A stretch of DNA of 23,393 bases, taken from an uncultured bacterium (GTDB taxonomy: Bacteria > Bacteroidota > Bacteroidia > Bacteroidales > Bacteroidaceae). The position numbers and the translations under genes were made by a program. Under the pieces are notes generated by a model. It made no database searches, was not told the DNA's origin, and worked only from the letters and a program-made list of their open reading frames with translations. Shown here piece by piece: positions 13,775 through 22,381 of this stretch (the stretch's first letter is position 1; each line of letters opens with the position of its first letter). The stretch spans positions 1 to 23,393 of the forward strand of contig CAJMQV010000016.1 in NCBI GenBank assembly GCA_905215575.1. Direction: 5' to 3'.

Positions 13775-15019
13775 TTAGAACACCGGTATGGTGTATACCA
13801 GGCCCAATGTAATGCGTTGCATGTCATTATTTGCTGCACCGAGCTGTTTACCTAACGAAGTGTAGTTGTACTTCTTGTACAGCAGATGTGCATAGAAGCG
13901 AAGGTTATCCCGTTCGGGCATCGGGATATACTCGGCGCAAAGTTGCCCGTTCCAAGTGCGCTTGTAAAGTCCCTTCGGGAACAATACTTCCTGATTTGCT
14001 TTCAGACCGTTACTTTCATATACTCCAGCAGTTTCAAAAGCACCCTTGACAAAGACATTCCAATGCTTGTGTACCCGGTAATCAATATTGGCAATAGTTG
14101 TGAAATATTCTACATTCTGTGCCGAAACCGGAGTCCACAACTCTATATTTTCATTTGTAGCTCCAAAATCACTCAACTCGCTTACCAATCCTTTGGTATC
14201 CAGCCCTTCGCGGGAGTACATAAAATCCAGATAAGCAGTTATAGGTCCTCTTTTCCAAACATTACCACCGGTGAGCATCAGCAGATTCTTGTTCTTGGCC
14301 ATATTTCCAAAAGAAGCAGAATATTGCAACATGAGTGCCTTGTCTGCAAAATAACCGATCCATTGCGCACCGGAGATCAGCGGAGCCTTGGATTTTTCAA
14401 TAGAGGCCGGAACGCTATATGGCAAATATTTATCCAGTGCATTAGGGATTGAGTTTGCCAGCTGCAATCCCAGCATCTGATCCGGAGTGAAATGGATGTT
14501 TGCGGTCACTCCCGCACGGCAAGGATTAAAATAATCGTTGAAATCCGAAAACTCACGTACATCTACACCATTCACCCAACACTCATATCCGCTGACATTC
14601 AGGAACTGTTTTCCAATCATCAGTTCCAGTTTCTCCGTAGGCTGCCAGCGTACGAAAGCCATTTCAATGGAGTTATTGATATTTTCCATACTGCTCAATT
14701 CAAACGAACCGTTAAGGTTCTGACGGAAATGAAAAGACAGTTTCGGAGCAATATCCCCATAAATCTCCCAGCGCATACGACGAATCTTGAATTTCGATTC
14801 CGTAAATTCAAAATTCTGAAAGTCGGTATGCTCTGTTGTACAGAAATTAAAATTCATGTGTGAACTAAGCTCCCGTGCGTTCTGGCCGGCCATCCGTTCA
14901 TATAATGAAGGCTCGGTGGAAGTAGAATCCAGCATCGGAGCATGGTTCTGCGCCCAGGAGTCGGTAATCAAACAGAATAAACTAGAGAAAACAAAACATA
15001 GAAGCGATAGTCGTTTCAT
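13775..15019 (-). CDS. Outer-membrane porin, phosphate-selective O/P type
   Basis: A 414-residue exported barrel. A signal peptide covers about residues 1-23 (ending DSWAQ). The pattern of the porin O/P family follows: an early strand pair FKIRRMRWEIYGDIAPKLSF and FHFRQNLNGS, the segment FVRWQPTEKLELMIGKQFL, and long alternating strands to a terminal IPVF with a final Phe. The family forms phosphate- or anion-selective channels in Pseudomonas; in Bacteroidetes its substrates are mostly unknown, so the name is structural. It is monocistronic: a full -33/-7 promoter (15062-15092) drives it, and a strong terminator follows its stop. There are no phosphate-regulation genes nearby. Confidence 0.8.
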   Translation of the reverse strand: MKRLSLLCFVFSSLFCLITDSWAQNHAPMLDSTSTEPSLYERMAGQNARELSSHMNFNFCTTEHTDFQNFEFTESKFKIRRMRWEIYGDIAPKLSFHFRQNLNGSFELSSMENINNSIEMAFVRWQPTEKLELMIGKQFLNVSGYECWVNGVDVREFSDFNDYFNPCRAGVTANIHFTPDQMLGLQLANSIPNALDKYLPYSVPASIEKSKAPLISGAQWIGYFADKALMLQYSASFGNMAKNKNLLMLTGGNVWKRGPITAYLDFMYSREGLDTKGLVSELSDFGATNENIELWTPVSAQNVEYFTTIANIDYRVHKHWNVFVKGAFETAGVYESNGLKANQEVLFPKGLYKRTWNGQLCAEYIPMPERDNLRFYAHLLYKKYNYTSLGKQLGAANNDMQRITLGLVYTIPVF

Positions 15020-15061
15020 GAATAAAAAATGATTGATAGTTAAAAAAATAAATATTTATTG

Positions 15062-15092
15062 CAAAGATAAAGGAAAACCTGCGTGCTGCAAA
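15062..15092 (-). promoter_or_regulatory. Complete Bacteroidetes promoter of the porin gene
   Basis: TTTG (15092-15089), a 19-bp spacer, then TATCTTTG (15069-15062): the only full match in this window to TTTG-N19-21-TAnnTTTG. The -33 TTTG is part of one arm of the tamL terminator stem. The inferred start lies about 35-40 bp before the ATG at 15019. Confidence 0.82.
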
Positions 15093-15125
15093 ATGAAATG
15101 ATTCGGATTTTTGCAGCACGCAGGT
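15077..15125 (-). terminator. Terminator of the tamB-tamL operon
   Basis: A perfect 17-bp stem ACCTGCGTGCTGCAAAA / TTTTGCAGCACGCAGGT with a 15-nt loop, 24 bp after the tamL stop. On the minus strand it is followed by TTTCCTTT. Its downstream arm overlaps the porin promoter. Confidence 0.85.
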
Positions 15126-15149
15126 CGCAGAATGATTCATAAAAAGCAT

Positions 15150-17624
15150 TTAGAAAGGATATCCCACCGCTAAATGGTAAGCCAAACTGTTCTTGAAACG
15201 CGGCAGATTATAATAACCGCTTTTACCTGTATCATAAGGAGCATGAAGTCCTACACCGACATCAAAACGAAGTACCAGAAACTCCAGATCATAACGTACG
15301 CCCAATCCGGTACCCAAAGCGATTTCACGTCCCAAACGCTTCAAATCAAACTTTCCTCCCGGACGATTCGGATCATCATGCATCAACCACACATTGCCCG
15401 CATCAAGGAAGGTGGCTCCGTAAAGGCTTCCCACAATCGGGAACCGGTATTCCAGATTTGCCTCAAACTTAATGTCACCCATCTGGTCCACATAAGAGTA
15501 GCGCGACAGTCCCGGAACATTGGAACCCGGTCCCACACCGCGCATATTAAATGCACGGATGCTATTGGCACCACCCACATAGAACAAGTCATTGTACGGA
15601 GCATTGGTTGAGTTTCCATAGCTATATATAGCCCCCAAAGAAATACGTCCCACCAGACTGCTTCTTGAAGTCAGCTTAAAGGATTCCCGAAAATCGGCAG
15701 ATACTCGCAGATATTGGGCAAAAGGCACATTAAACAGTTTCTTGTCTTTTTGACTGAACGGCTGGCCAAATGCAGCAAAGATACCCGAAGTGACATTACC
15801 GCTCTCCTTTATATCCAGAATGAAGGAAATGGGATTGCGTGCTCTTTTACTGCTGGAGTAAGTCATAATATAGCGCATGGAAGGCACAAACTGATTACGC
15901 ATACTGATGTAAAGCGCTTCGTTGGCATTCATGATCGAATCAAAGCGTGGCGTGGTAGACAGCAGTTCATCATAATCCAATCTAAAAGGCACAAACTCAT
16001 GTTTTATCCGTAACTTACTCTGATAGGTATAGGCAACTCTCGCTCCGAGGGAAACCATACTGAAAAAATTGGCTCGGTTCAACCAGGTGGCATCCAAAGT
16101 AAAAGAGGTACTGGTAAAAGCTCTTCGTGACAATTTACGCCATCCCGGCATTACCAGCCGGGGATAATCCAATGAAAGCGAAGTACCATACTCGTAAGAG
16201 TTAATCACGGAATTGTCTCCGATTACGTTTGAATTAGTCTGCCATTCATAAGAACCGTGTACCTCGAACTTCAGTTTTTCTGCTCCTCGGAAGGCATTTC
16301 GTTTAGACATTCCGAAAGAAATACCCGGTCCCACCTGATCGTTGCTCTTTGAAGTAATCTTTGCTTCAAATTCTCCGTCGTAAGGTTTGTCCAGCACTCC
16401 ATTGATCTCTATATCCAATGTATCACTGGTCATCATCGAATCACGTGGTACATATTTCATGCTCACCTGACTGAATACCCCCATTCCGCTCAACTGCTCC
16501 TGAATGAAGTTCTGCAAATCTTCCCGATAAAGATCTCCTCTTTTATAAAACAAATACCGGCGTATGGCATTCATCTTCAAAGGAGTTTTATGCTTCTTAT
16601 CCGAGAAATACATCTTAAAGTCCCTACGACCGATAGAATCTGTCAGGTCAAAATTATTCTGCTGATAGATATTGATACGCGTTTTTCCCAAATAATACTT
16701 CTTTTGTGCAGACTTGGGAATATTGGCGGCCGGCATAACCTGAAGTTGTACTTTATTCCGTTTGGCTACCGTATCGGCCCGATAGGCAATATATTCCGGT
16801 TTGTAATAAAAGAAACCGTTGTTACGGAACAGACTGTTCAGGCGGCTTCGCTCTCCATCCAGATTCAAAACACTGAAAGCATCTCCCTTTTTGAGCAATG
16901 TCTGCGACATGCTTTTCCGGATCAGACTATCAGCTCCTTCTGAAAAATTCAGATATGCAATGGAATCCAGACGATAGAGCTGGTTCGGCATGATGGTATA
17001 GGAAATCTTTGCCTCGCGCGGATTTTTTTGAGGAAGGATATCATGAGTCACTGTTCCGAAAAAGAATCCGTAGTTGCGCAATGTGTTCTGTGCAACCAAC
17101 GAACGTACCTCCGGATTTACTGTACTGATATAAATAGGAGTAGCCGCAAACTGATCAAAAATCCATTTCCCGATCTTATTCTTTGAGTTCACAAAACTAT
17201 TGTAGATCCACAGACGCATCGGAAACGGATGGCGTATAGTGGAACTTCCCATGAGCGAAGCATTGGGTGCATAGGCCAAGGCAGCCTCTACTTCTTCCTG
17301 GGCTTTGGTATAGGCTTCCTTGATGTGTGCTTCTTCCTGCTTGATGGAGTCTTTTTCTTCTTTCGTAAGTTCGCGCTTCTGCAGGACCGAAACATTTTTC
17401 TTTACCAGTACTTCATCAACGGTTTTGTAAGCATCGGCCAGGGAAGTAATCACGCCTTTCTCCTTGTCTTTCTTTTTCTTTTTGGTTCCTGCTTTATAGC
17501 CAAAGGCTATTTCCTCTATACCTGCATACAGAGTTTCGTCTTCCGGAAGATTCTTGGTTGTAGAACATCCCGTAATAACAATTAAGCCGCACAAGGCATA
17601 AACTATCTTCTTAAGATTCATCAT
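15150..17624 (-). CDS. tamL: TamL, lipoprotein Omp85/BamA-family outer-membrane protein
   Basis: An 824-residue outer-membrane protein of the Omp85 family in the lipid-anchored Bacteroidetes form called TamL; with TamB it is thought to help insert outer-membrane proteins or move lipids. The lipobox is VITG|C (Cys 20). Residues about 45-118 are Lys-rich and then a charged helical stretch, before POTRA-like repeats (about 165-415). The C-terminal barrel ends GYPF. The conserved loop-6 motif reads IRAF (about 689-692) within GGANSIRAFNMRGVGPG. Three starts are possible: GTG at 17630 directly after the tamB stop, ATG at 17624, and ATG at 17621; ATG 17624 is chosen. It follows tamB with essentially no gap, so the pair is one operon ending in the hairpin at 15077-15125. 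Confidence 0.9.
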   Translation of the reverse strand: MMNLKKIVYALCGLIVITGCSTTKNLPEDETLYAGIEEIAFGYKAGTKKKKKDKEKGVITSLADAYKTVDEVLVKKNVSVLQKRELTKEEKDSIKQEEAHIKEAYTKAQEEVEAALAYAPNASLMGSSTIRHPFPMRLWIYNSFVNSKNKIGKWIFDQFAATPIYISTVNPEVRSLVAQNTLRNYGFFFGTVTHDILPQKNPREAKISYTIMPNQLYRLDSIAYLNFSEGADSLIRKSMSQTLLKKGDAFSVLNLDGERSRLNSLFRNNGFFYYKPEYIAYRADTVAKRNKVQLQVMPAANIPKSAQKKYYLGKTRINIYQQNNFDLTDSIGRRDFKMYFSDKKHKTPLKMNAIRRYLFYKRGDLYREDLQNFIQEQLSGMGVFSQVSMKYVPRDSMMTSDTLDIEINGVLDKPYDGEFEAKITSKSNDQVGPGISFGMSKRNAFRGAEKLKFEVHGSYEWQTNSNVIGDNSVINSYEYGTSLSLDYPRLVMPGWRKLSRRAFTSTSFTLDATWLNRANFFSMVSLGARVAYTYQSKLRIKHEFVPFRLDYDELLSTTPRFDSIMNANEALYISMRNQFVPSMRYIMTYSSSKRARNPISFILDIKESGNVTSGIFAAFGQPFSQKDKKLFNVPFAQYLRVSADFRESFKLTSRSSLVGRISLGAIYSYGNSTNAPYNDLFYVGGANSIRAFNMRGVGPGSNVPGLSRYSYVDQMGDIKFEANLEYRFPIVGSLYGATFLDAGNVWLMHDDPNRPGGKFDLKRLGREIALGTGLGVRYDLEFLVLRFDVGVGLHAPYDTGKSGYYNLPRFKNSLAYHLAVGYPF

Positions 17625-17630
17625 TTTCAC

Positions 17631-20600
17631 TTACTTCTTTATATTTACCGAGTCCGGCTGTTCTTTTTTATTCTCTCTCTTTTTGAAAATAAAGAGTTCG
17701 CCCAAACGGCTCATCTTCTTGCGGAGTACCAAACCGGCTCCCATTTCCGTAATCTCACCTTCGAGCAGTGACTCATAACTCTTGTCATAGAACACTTTGA
17801 CATAACGGGTAGCCGAGTTGTCCAGACGATATTCCACCGACACATTGTCAATCAGAGTTTCCCCGGTATTCTCCACATCTTCTCCGGTAGATACCTTACC
17901 GCCGACAATCACGCTGATGCGGTTGCCCCAGAATCTTTTGGCAAACTGGAAGGAATAATCCGTCTGGTTGCTTCCGCTGGCCGAAGTTGAGTTTTCCATA
18001 CCGATGCTCAAATCAATGGTACTAAGCGCACGTCCGCTGATTTTTGAGATTTCGCTTTGCAGATAAGCGTTCAGCGCATTCGAAGTTGAGAAACTGCTGG
18101 CGTTGTTATTCGACAGATACATACCTGTGGCCAGCATTGTAACTGCCAGACGGCCGCGTTGCTCTACCGACATGGATGCCAGCTCGTTCTGCACATTCAT
18201 ATCCTCTGGAGCCTCCAAGGTAAACTCCAATCCCATATTCTCCAGTGTCTGGCTGATGGAAATTCCCACATCAAAACTTACGGTGCGCGGCACTTCGTTT
18301 TCAGTAACGGTTGTGCGTACACGTTCGGTAGCCGACAGGTTCAGACGAGGATTCAGCATATTTCCTGTAAACTCCACATAGCTTCCGCTCTTGATCGTAA
18401 AGGTCTTAAGCGGAATAATCGGCAATGAGTAACGCATCTCGCCACTAAGCACTTCATAACGTCCGGTCAGCTGTAAGTCGCCGTCGGGTGTATAAATCAT
18501 CGTCAAGGTACCACCGCCTTCCAGATCAATATAGTGCGAGCGGTCCGGACTGAGCAGACAGTGTACCTGAGCAGCCTGGTCAATATTAAGCACCATGACC
18601 ATATCTATGTTCATCGGTTTAGGGCGTACCACCTGTACCTGTTCGGTTGTATCAGAAAAATCCGTAAAGGTTACCAAGTCACTCAGGCGGTCTTCAACCG
18701 TAAGCGGAGAGTCCTTGAGCACATAAGTCACATCCGTGCTTCCCAATACATTCAGCTGTCCGCGCATACTGATGTCACTCATATCTCCTTTCAGGGTTGT
18801 ATTCAAATCCACCAGCACACGGCCATAAGCCGCCGCATCCTTTGTCTTCGAAGCGTTGATCAGTTCAAAGTTTCGTGCCAGCATACTCAAATCCAGTCGG
18901 ATGTTATCCAGTTCCTTCAGGTTAATGCTTCCGTCCACCGTCAGCGGATTGCTGTTGGATCCATACAGATCAATCTTATTCAGATTCAGCATGTTGTTCT
19001 GAATCTCGATAGAGTCTTTATTGATCCGTAGGGCCAGACTATATTCTTTTGACTTGATGTTTACCGAATCCAGCAACACTTTTCCGTTGATTTCCGGTTT
19101 GGCGGTGCTTCCGGTCAGGCTGATATTACCGTTGGCATAACCGCTTAATGTTGCCAACTGATCACTGATAAAGCCATTCGCCATAGACAGAGGGAAGCTC
19201 AGCAGCCCCAGATTGACATCAAGAGCCTCCTGCTCTGAGTTGCCGTTATAACTGCCCGACAGACTGGCTACTTCTTTCCGGTTCTGCATAATCATGGCAT
19301 CTACCGCATGGGTACCGTCATCATCCGGCATATAGATAAGACTCAATCCGATATTACCCAGCGGAGCTTTCTCATAAGCCATATTATCCACTTCCAGCTC
19401 ACTGCTCAACGACAATGCTTCTTCTGTACGCATCATGTGGGTATCTCCTTTCAGGAAACCACTGATGCGCGGAGCATATGGAATGACCGAGGTAAGTTCA
19501 TCCAGATTGATGTGGCTTAATGAGACGGTCAGATCCTGCAATATATGTTCTCCCGCAGTACTGTAGATCTGAATACCGGTACTGTCATCCGCCTGCAGGT
19601 CAATATTTGCCTCAATCTGTTTGTTGTTGCCTAAGAAAACGAAATTGTCCGGATTCAGTTTAAAGCGACGATAGGCCAGTATCGGTTTTGCCGGATAGAG
19701 CGAGATACGTGCTCCGGAGTCCTCGATATGAGCAATAGCTCCCAAGTCCACTCCCTTTTTCCGCTTCTCGTCATAATATACAACATTGACGCCAGCGCCT
19801 GTTGCATAGATGTTGGCATTCAGCAGCGCTTCAAATACAATCTGTTTGTTTTTCGGACCGTTTTTGATACGGCTGTCCAGTTTTACACCGGTTGAATCCT
19901 GATAAATATGTGTCTGTATGGTATCTATCAGAATGCCTCCCGTATTCAAAGTATAGATGTGTCCGCCACCGTTAAGACCTACATTCGGATCACTTTCCAA
20001 ATCAAAGAAAAGGTTCTTCAGAGAATAACCGCTCGATGATAGGTAATTGATAATCGGATTGTCCCGGCCGGAAACGATTTTCAGCCGGAGCATCGGGAGC
20101 AACTGTTTGAGCGAATCCTGATCAATATGTTTCCGCTTTACCTGTTCATTCAGGGCATTCAGGAAATCGGTCGCCTTGGCACTGATATCATTATAATTTT
20201 CCCGTGCGCTGACGTTCAGGAGCATATCTCCCGATTCCAGATAAGCAAATGTCGTGTCTGGATAGGCCAGTGCCTTCAGTTTAAGGTCCTTGGTATTGTA
20301 TATTGAATCCGGTGTGCTGAGTACCAGATTGGTGATCTGTGCTTCCACTTCATGTTTATCCTTCAGGTTAGACTGTCCGTCCACCGTTAATACGAGATCT
20401 GTTTTCAACGGTTTGGGAGAGAATCCCAAGCCATAAAGATCCAGACGTTCCAGTCCCATTCGCAGTTCAGCTCCGATCTCCTTCTTGCTGAGCAGAGCCT
20501 TCAGGTAAGTATCCACCTTAAACAGTGGAGTTTCTCCGTTTAATGTAGCAACAGCCTCTCCCTTTTGCAATTGGGTATTCAGTTCCACACCACTGATATG

Positions 20601-22229
20601 CAGCTTGCCATATTCCAAAGAATCCAAAGAAACCCTTCCCTTCAGGCTGGTATAACGTGAAAGGGGATCTGTGCCTCGTCCCTGAACATGGGCCGAAGCA
20701 GACAAATGATATAAGGAATCTTTCGGCAGGAAGTGGGTAAGATTCAGATCGCGTACACTCAAATCGGCACGATAGCTCATCTGTTTCTGATTGAAAGCAC
20801 CCTTCAACTGTACTACACCCCGGCTTTCTCTCAGCTGAAGATCAGCCTGATAACGGCTTCCGTCCACTCCAACCTTACCATTCAGTGTAATAGGAGGCAG
20901 AGCTATTCCCTGCATTCCTTCCGGTCCGGCCAAAGTCTTCACGAAATCTATATTCTGCGTTTTTCCGTTAATCAGAACATTGCCGCGCAACTTTTCCATA
21001 TCGGTCACATTCCAAGCCTCGCCTTTGGCTTTCAGCGCAAAGGCTCCCGGAAGTTGTACTTCCAAAGTTTGCAATTTCAGGCGCGACATATTTCCGTCGG
21101 CAGATACCCGAATACTCATCGGACGGTTTGGATAGGCTTTGGCAAAGTTCTTGGGCAGATCGCCGCCAAAAAGCAACAAATCCTGTTTGCCGATGCTTCC
21201 CAACAGGCGTACCATGAAGGTACCCGGGTTCTGCGCTGTGGCATCTACTGCCGTCCACACCATATTCACCGCGGCCTTCAGATAAGAATCCGGAGTATTC
21301 AGGATCAACTGTGGCGACTGTATGCCGGCGCTATCCAGTCTGATTTGTCCGTTCAGGTTCGTCACAGAAAGTCCGCTTTTCTCTTTTAAGGCAAACTCAT
21401 TGATCTTGGCCTGAAGCAACATCGGTTCCAGATTAAAATCTATGGAGTCAATGCCGATTCCAATGCCATGACAAAGAATATGGTTATAGTCCAGACCGGC
21501 AACAGTGGCTGCTGTAGTAATGTCATATTTCAATGTGTCGGCCCGCAAGCTGAATTGTCGGGCGGTATAGTGATTTTTCTCCAAATCCACCAAGCCGTCT
21601 TTCAGTAACGCCTTCTGTAACTTACCGTCTATTTGCATGGTATCTCCCGGCATACTGAGATACAGGCGGGTGTTGTCTATACCCACCTTCTTCAGCCGTA
21701 TCTTCCACATTACCGGTCCGCTCTCGGTTGTATCTTCCGAGGTTGAGTCATTCAACAGAATCCGCACATTGGAATCATCCAGTTGCACCCTGTTGACCAT
21801 AACTTCTGATTTCTTCAGATCGATGCCGTGAGAGTTAATAAAGAAGCGTCCCACTTCACCCTGCACAGATACTCCAGGGATAATCTTCTGAGTATTGACC
21901 ATACCCTGATTCAACGTGATGCCTTCTACATCAACCTGTCCCCGTAACAAATGGCTCAACCGCAGGTCTACAATCAGCGATTCCACGCCAACAAGCAACC
22001 CGTTACTCCGGTCGTTCATCTGGAATTCTTCCAGTTTCAAGTCGAGCGGAAAAGAAAGACGCAACGATCTGACCGATACTTTGGTGTCGGTATTTTCAGA
22101 AACATATTCCGTAACGGTGCGTACTGCAAATCGCTGAACCGGAGGAATATAAAGCAATATAGAGAGAATGATGAACAAGATAATGGGGCTCAAAAGAATC
22201 CCTACTGTCCATTTCAAAAACTTTTTCAT
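17631..22229 (-). CDS. tamB: TamB-like AsmA-family envelope bridge protein
   Basis: A 1532-residue protein anchored in the inner membrane by one N-terminal helix (about 8-30, after MKKFLKWT) and reaching across the periplasm. Nearly all the rest is repetitive beta structure with alternating residues, as in the AsmA/TamB superfamily, whose members form long hydrophobic grooves. The C-terminal TamB domain (about 1150-1515) has typical segments such as GRYEVLSGEMRYSLPIIPLK, YVEFTGNMLNPRLNLSATE and EGEITEMGAGLVLRKK. It is longer than the E. coli protein (1259 residues). It works with the lipoprotein barrel TamL encoded directly downstream; roles proposed for the family are outer-membrane protein assembly and phospholipid transport. 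A promoter lies at 22267-22300. There is no sign of frameshift or truncation. Confidence 0.92.
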   Translation of the reverse strand: MKKFLKWTVGILLSPIILFIILSILLYIPPVQRFAVRTVTEYVSENTDTKVSVRSLRLSFPLDLKLEEFQMNDRSNGLLVGVESLIVDLRLSHLLRGQVDVEGITLNQGMVNTQKIIPGVSVQGEVGRFFINSHGIDLKKSEVMVNRVQLDDSNVRILLNDSTSEDTTESGPVMWKIRLKKVGIDNTRLYLSMPGDTMQIDGKLQKALLKDGLVDLEKNHYTARQFSLRADTLKYDITTAATVAGLDYNHILCHGIGIGIDSIDFNLEPMLLQAKINEFALKEKSGLSVTNLNGQIRLDSAGIQSPQLILNTPDSYLKAAVNMVWTAVDATAQNPGTFMVRLLGSIGKQDLLLFGGDLPKNFAKAYPNRPMSIRVSADGNMSRLKLQTLEVQLPGAFALKAKGEAWNVTDMEKLRGNVLINGKTQNIDFVKTLAGPEGMQGIALPPITLNGKVGVDGSRYQADLQLRESRGVVQLKGAFNQKQMSYRADLSVRDLNLTHFLPKDSLYHLSASAHVQGRGTDPLSRYTSLKGRVSLDSLEYGKLHISGVELNTQLQKGEAVATLNGETPLFKVDTYLKALLSKKEIGAELRMGLERLDLYGLGFSPKPLKTDLVLTVDGQSNLKDKHEVEAQITNLVLSTPDSIYNTKDLKLKALAYPDTTFAYLESGDMLLNVSARENYNDISAKATDFLNALNEQVKRKHIDQDSLKQLLPMLRLKIVSGRDNPIINYLSSSGYSLKNLFFDLESDPNVGLNGGGHIYTLNTGGILIDTIQTHIYQDSTGVKLDSRIKNGPKNKQIVFEALLNANIYATGAGVNVVYYDEKRKKGVDLGAIAHIEDSGARISLYPAKPILAYRRFKLNPDNFVFLGNNKQIEANIDLQADDSTGIQIYSTAGEHILQDLTVSLSHINLDELTSVIPYAPRISGFLKGDTHMMRTEEALSLSSELEVDNMAYEKAPLGNIGLSLIYMPDDDGTHAVDAMIMQNRKEVASLSGSYNGNSEQEALDVNLGLLSFPLSMANGFISDQLATLSGYANGNISLTGSTAKPEINGKVLLDSVNIKSKEYSLALRINKDSIEIQNNMLNLNKIDLYGSNSNPLTVDGSINLKELDNIRLDLSMLARNFELINASKTKDAAAYGRVLVDLNTTLKGDMSDISMRGQLNVLGSTDVTYVLKDSPLTVEDRLSDLVTFTDFSDTTEQVQVVRPKPMNIDMVMVLNIDQAAQVHCLLSPDRSHYIDLEGGGTLTMIYTPDGDLQLTGRYEVLSGEMRYSLPIIPLKTFTIKSGSYVEFTGNMLNPRLNLSATERVRTTVTENEVPRTVSFDVGISISQTLENMGLEFTLEAPEDMNVQNELASMSVEQRGRLAVTMLATGMYLSNNNASSFSTSNALNAYLQSEISKISGRALSTIDLSIGMENSTSASGSNQTDYSFQFAKRFWGNRISVIVGGKVSTGEDVENTGETLIDNVSVEYRLDNSATRYVKVFYDKSYESLLEGEITEMGAGLVLRKKMSRLGELFIFKKRENKKEQPDSVNIKK

Positions 22230-22266
22230 AAAAATAAAAGGTATAGTTTTCCAGTTTAATTTAATA

Positions 22267-22300
22267 CAAAGATATGAATTTATTCCTATATTCGTCCAAA
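22267..22300 (-). promoter_or_regulatory. Promoter of the tamB-tamL operon
   Basis: TTTG (22300-22297), a 22-bp spacer (one longer than usual), then TATCTTTG (22274-22267) on the minus strand; the leader would be about 30 nt. Confidence 0.65.
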
Positions 22301-22310
22301 CCTGGAGTTT

Positions 22311-22318
22311 TATCTTTG
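22311..22318 (+). promoter_or_regulatory. Possible upstream -7 box of the cyclophilin gene
   Basis: TATCTTTG, a full -7 match, 46 bp upstream of a second identical box. No -33 TTTG at the right distance. It could be a second start point or chance in AT-rich sequence. Confidence 0.35.
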
Positions 22319-22356
22319 AAATTCATGGAAATACCTCTCCTTTCAATCGAAAATCT

Positions 22357-22364
22357 TATCTTTG
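22357..22364 (+). promoter_or_regulatory. Promoter -7 box of the cyclophilin gene
   Basis: TATCTTTG, ending 17 bp before the ATG at 22382, giving a very short leader of about 10-12 nt. No -33 TTTG at the usual distance. Confidence 0.5.
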
Positions 22365-22381
22365 CAAACAAAAAGAGGATT

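Noticed and set aside
17625..17630. GTG at 17630 as the tamL start
   Set aside because: Possible since it directly follows the tamB stop, but ATG codons at 17624 and 17621 are more likely and leave the signal peptide intact; not excluded.
20733..21389. A 218-codon plus-strand open frame within tamB
   Set aside because: Antisense shadow of the TamB coding region, with no family features.
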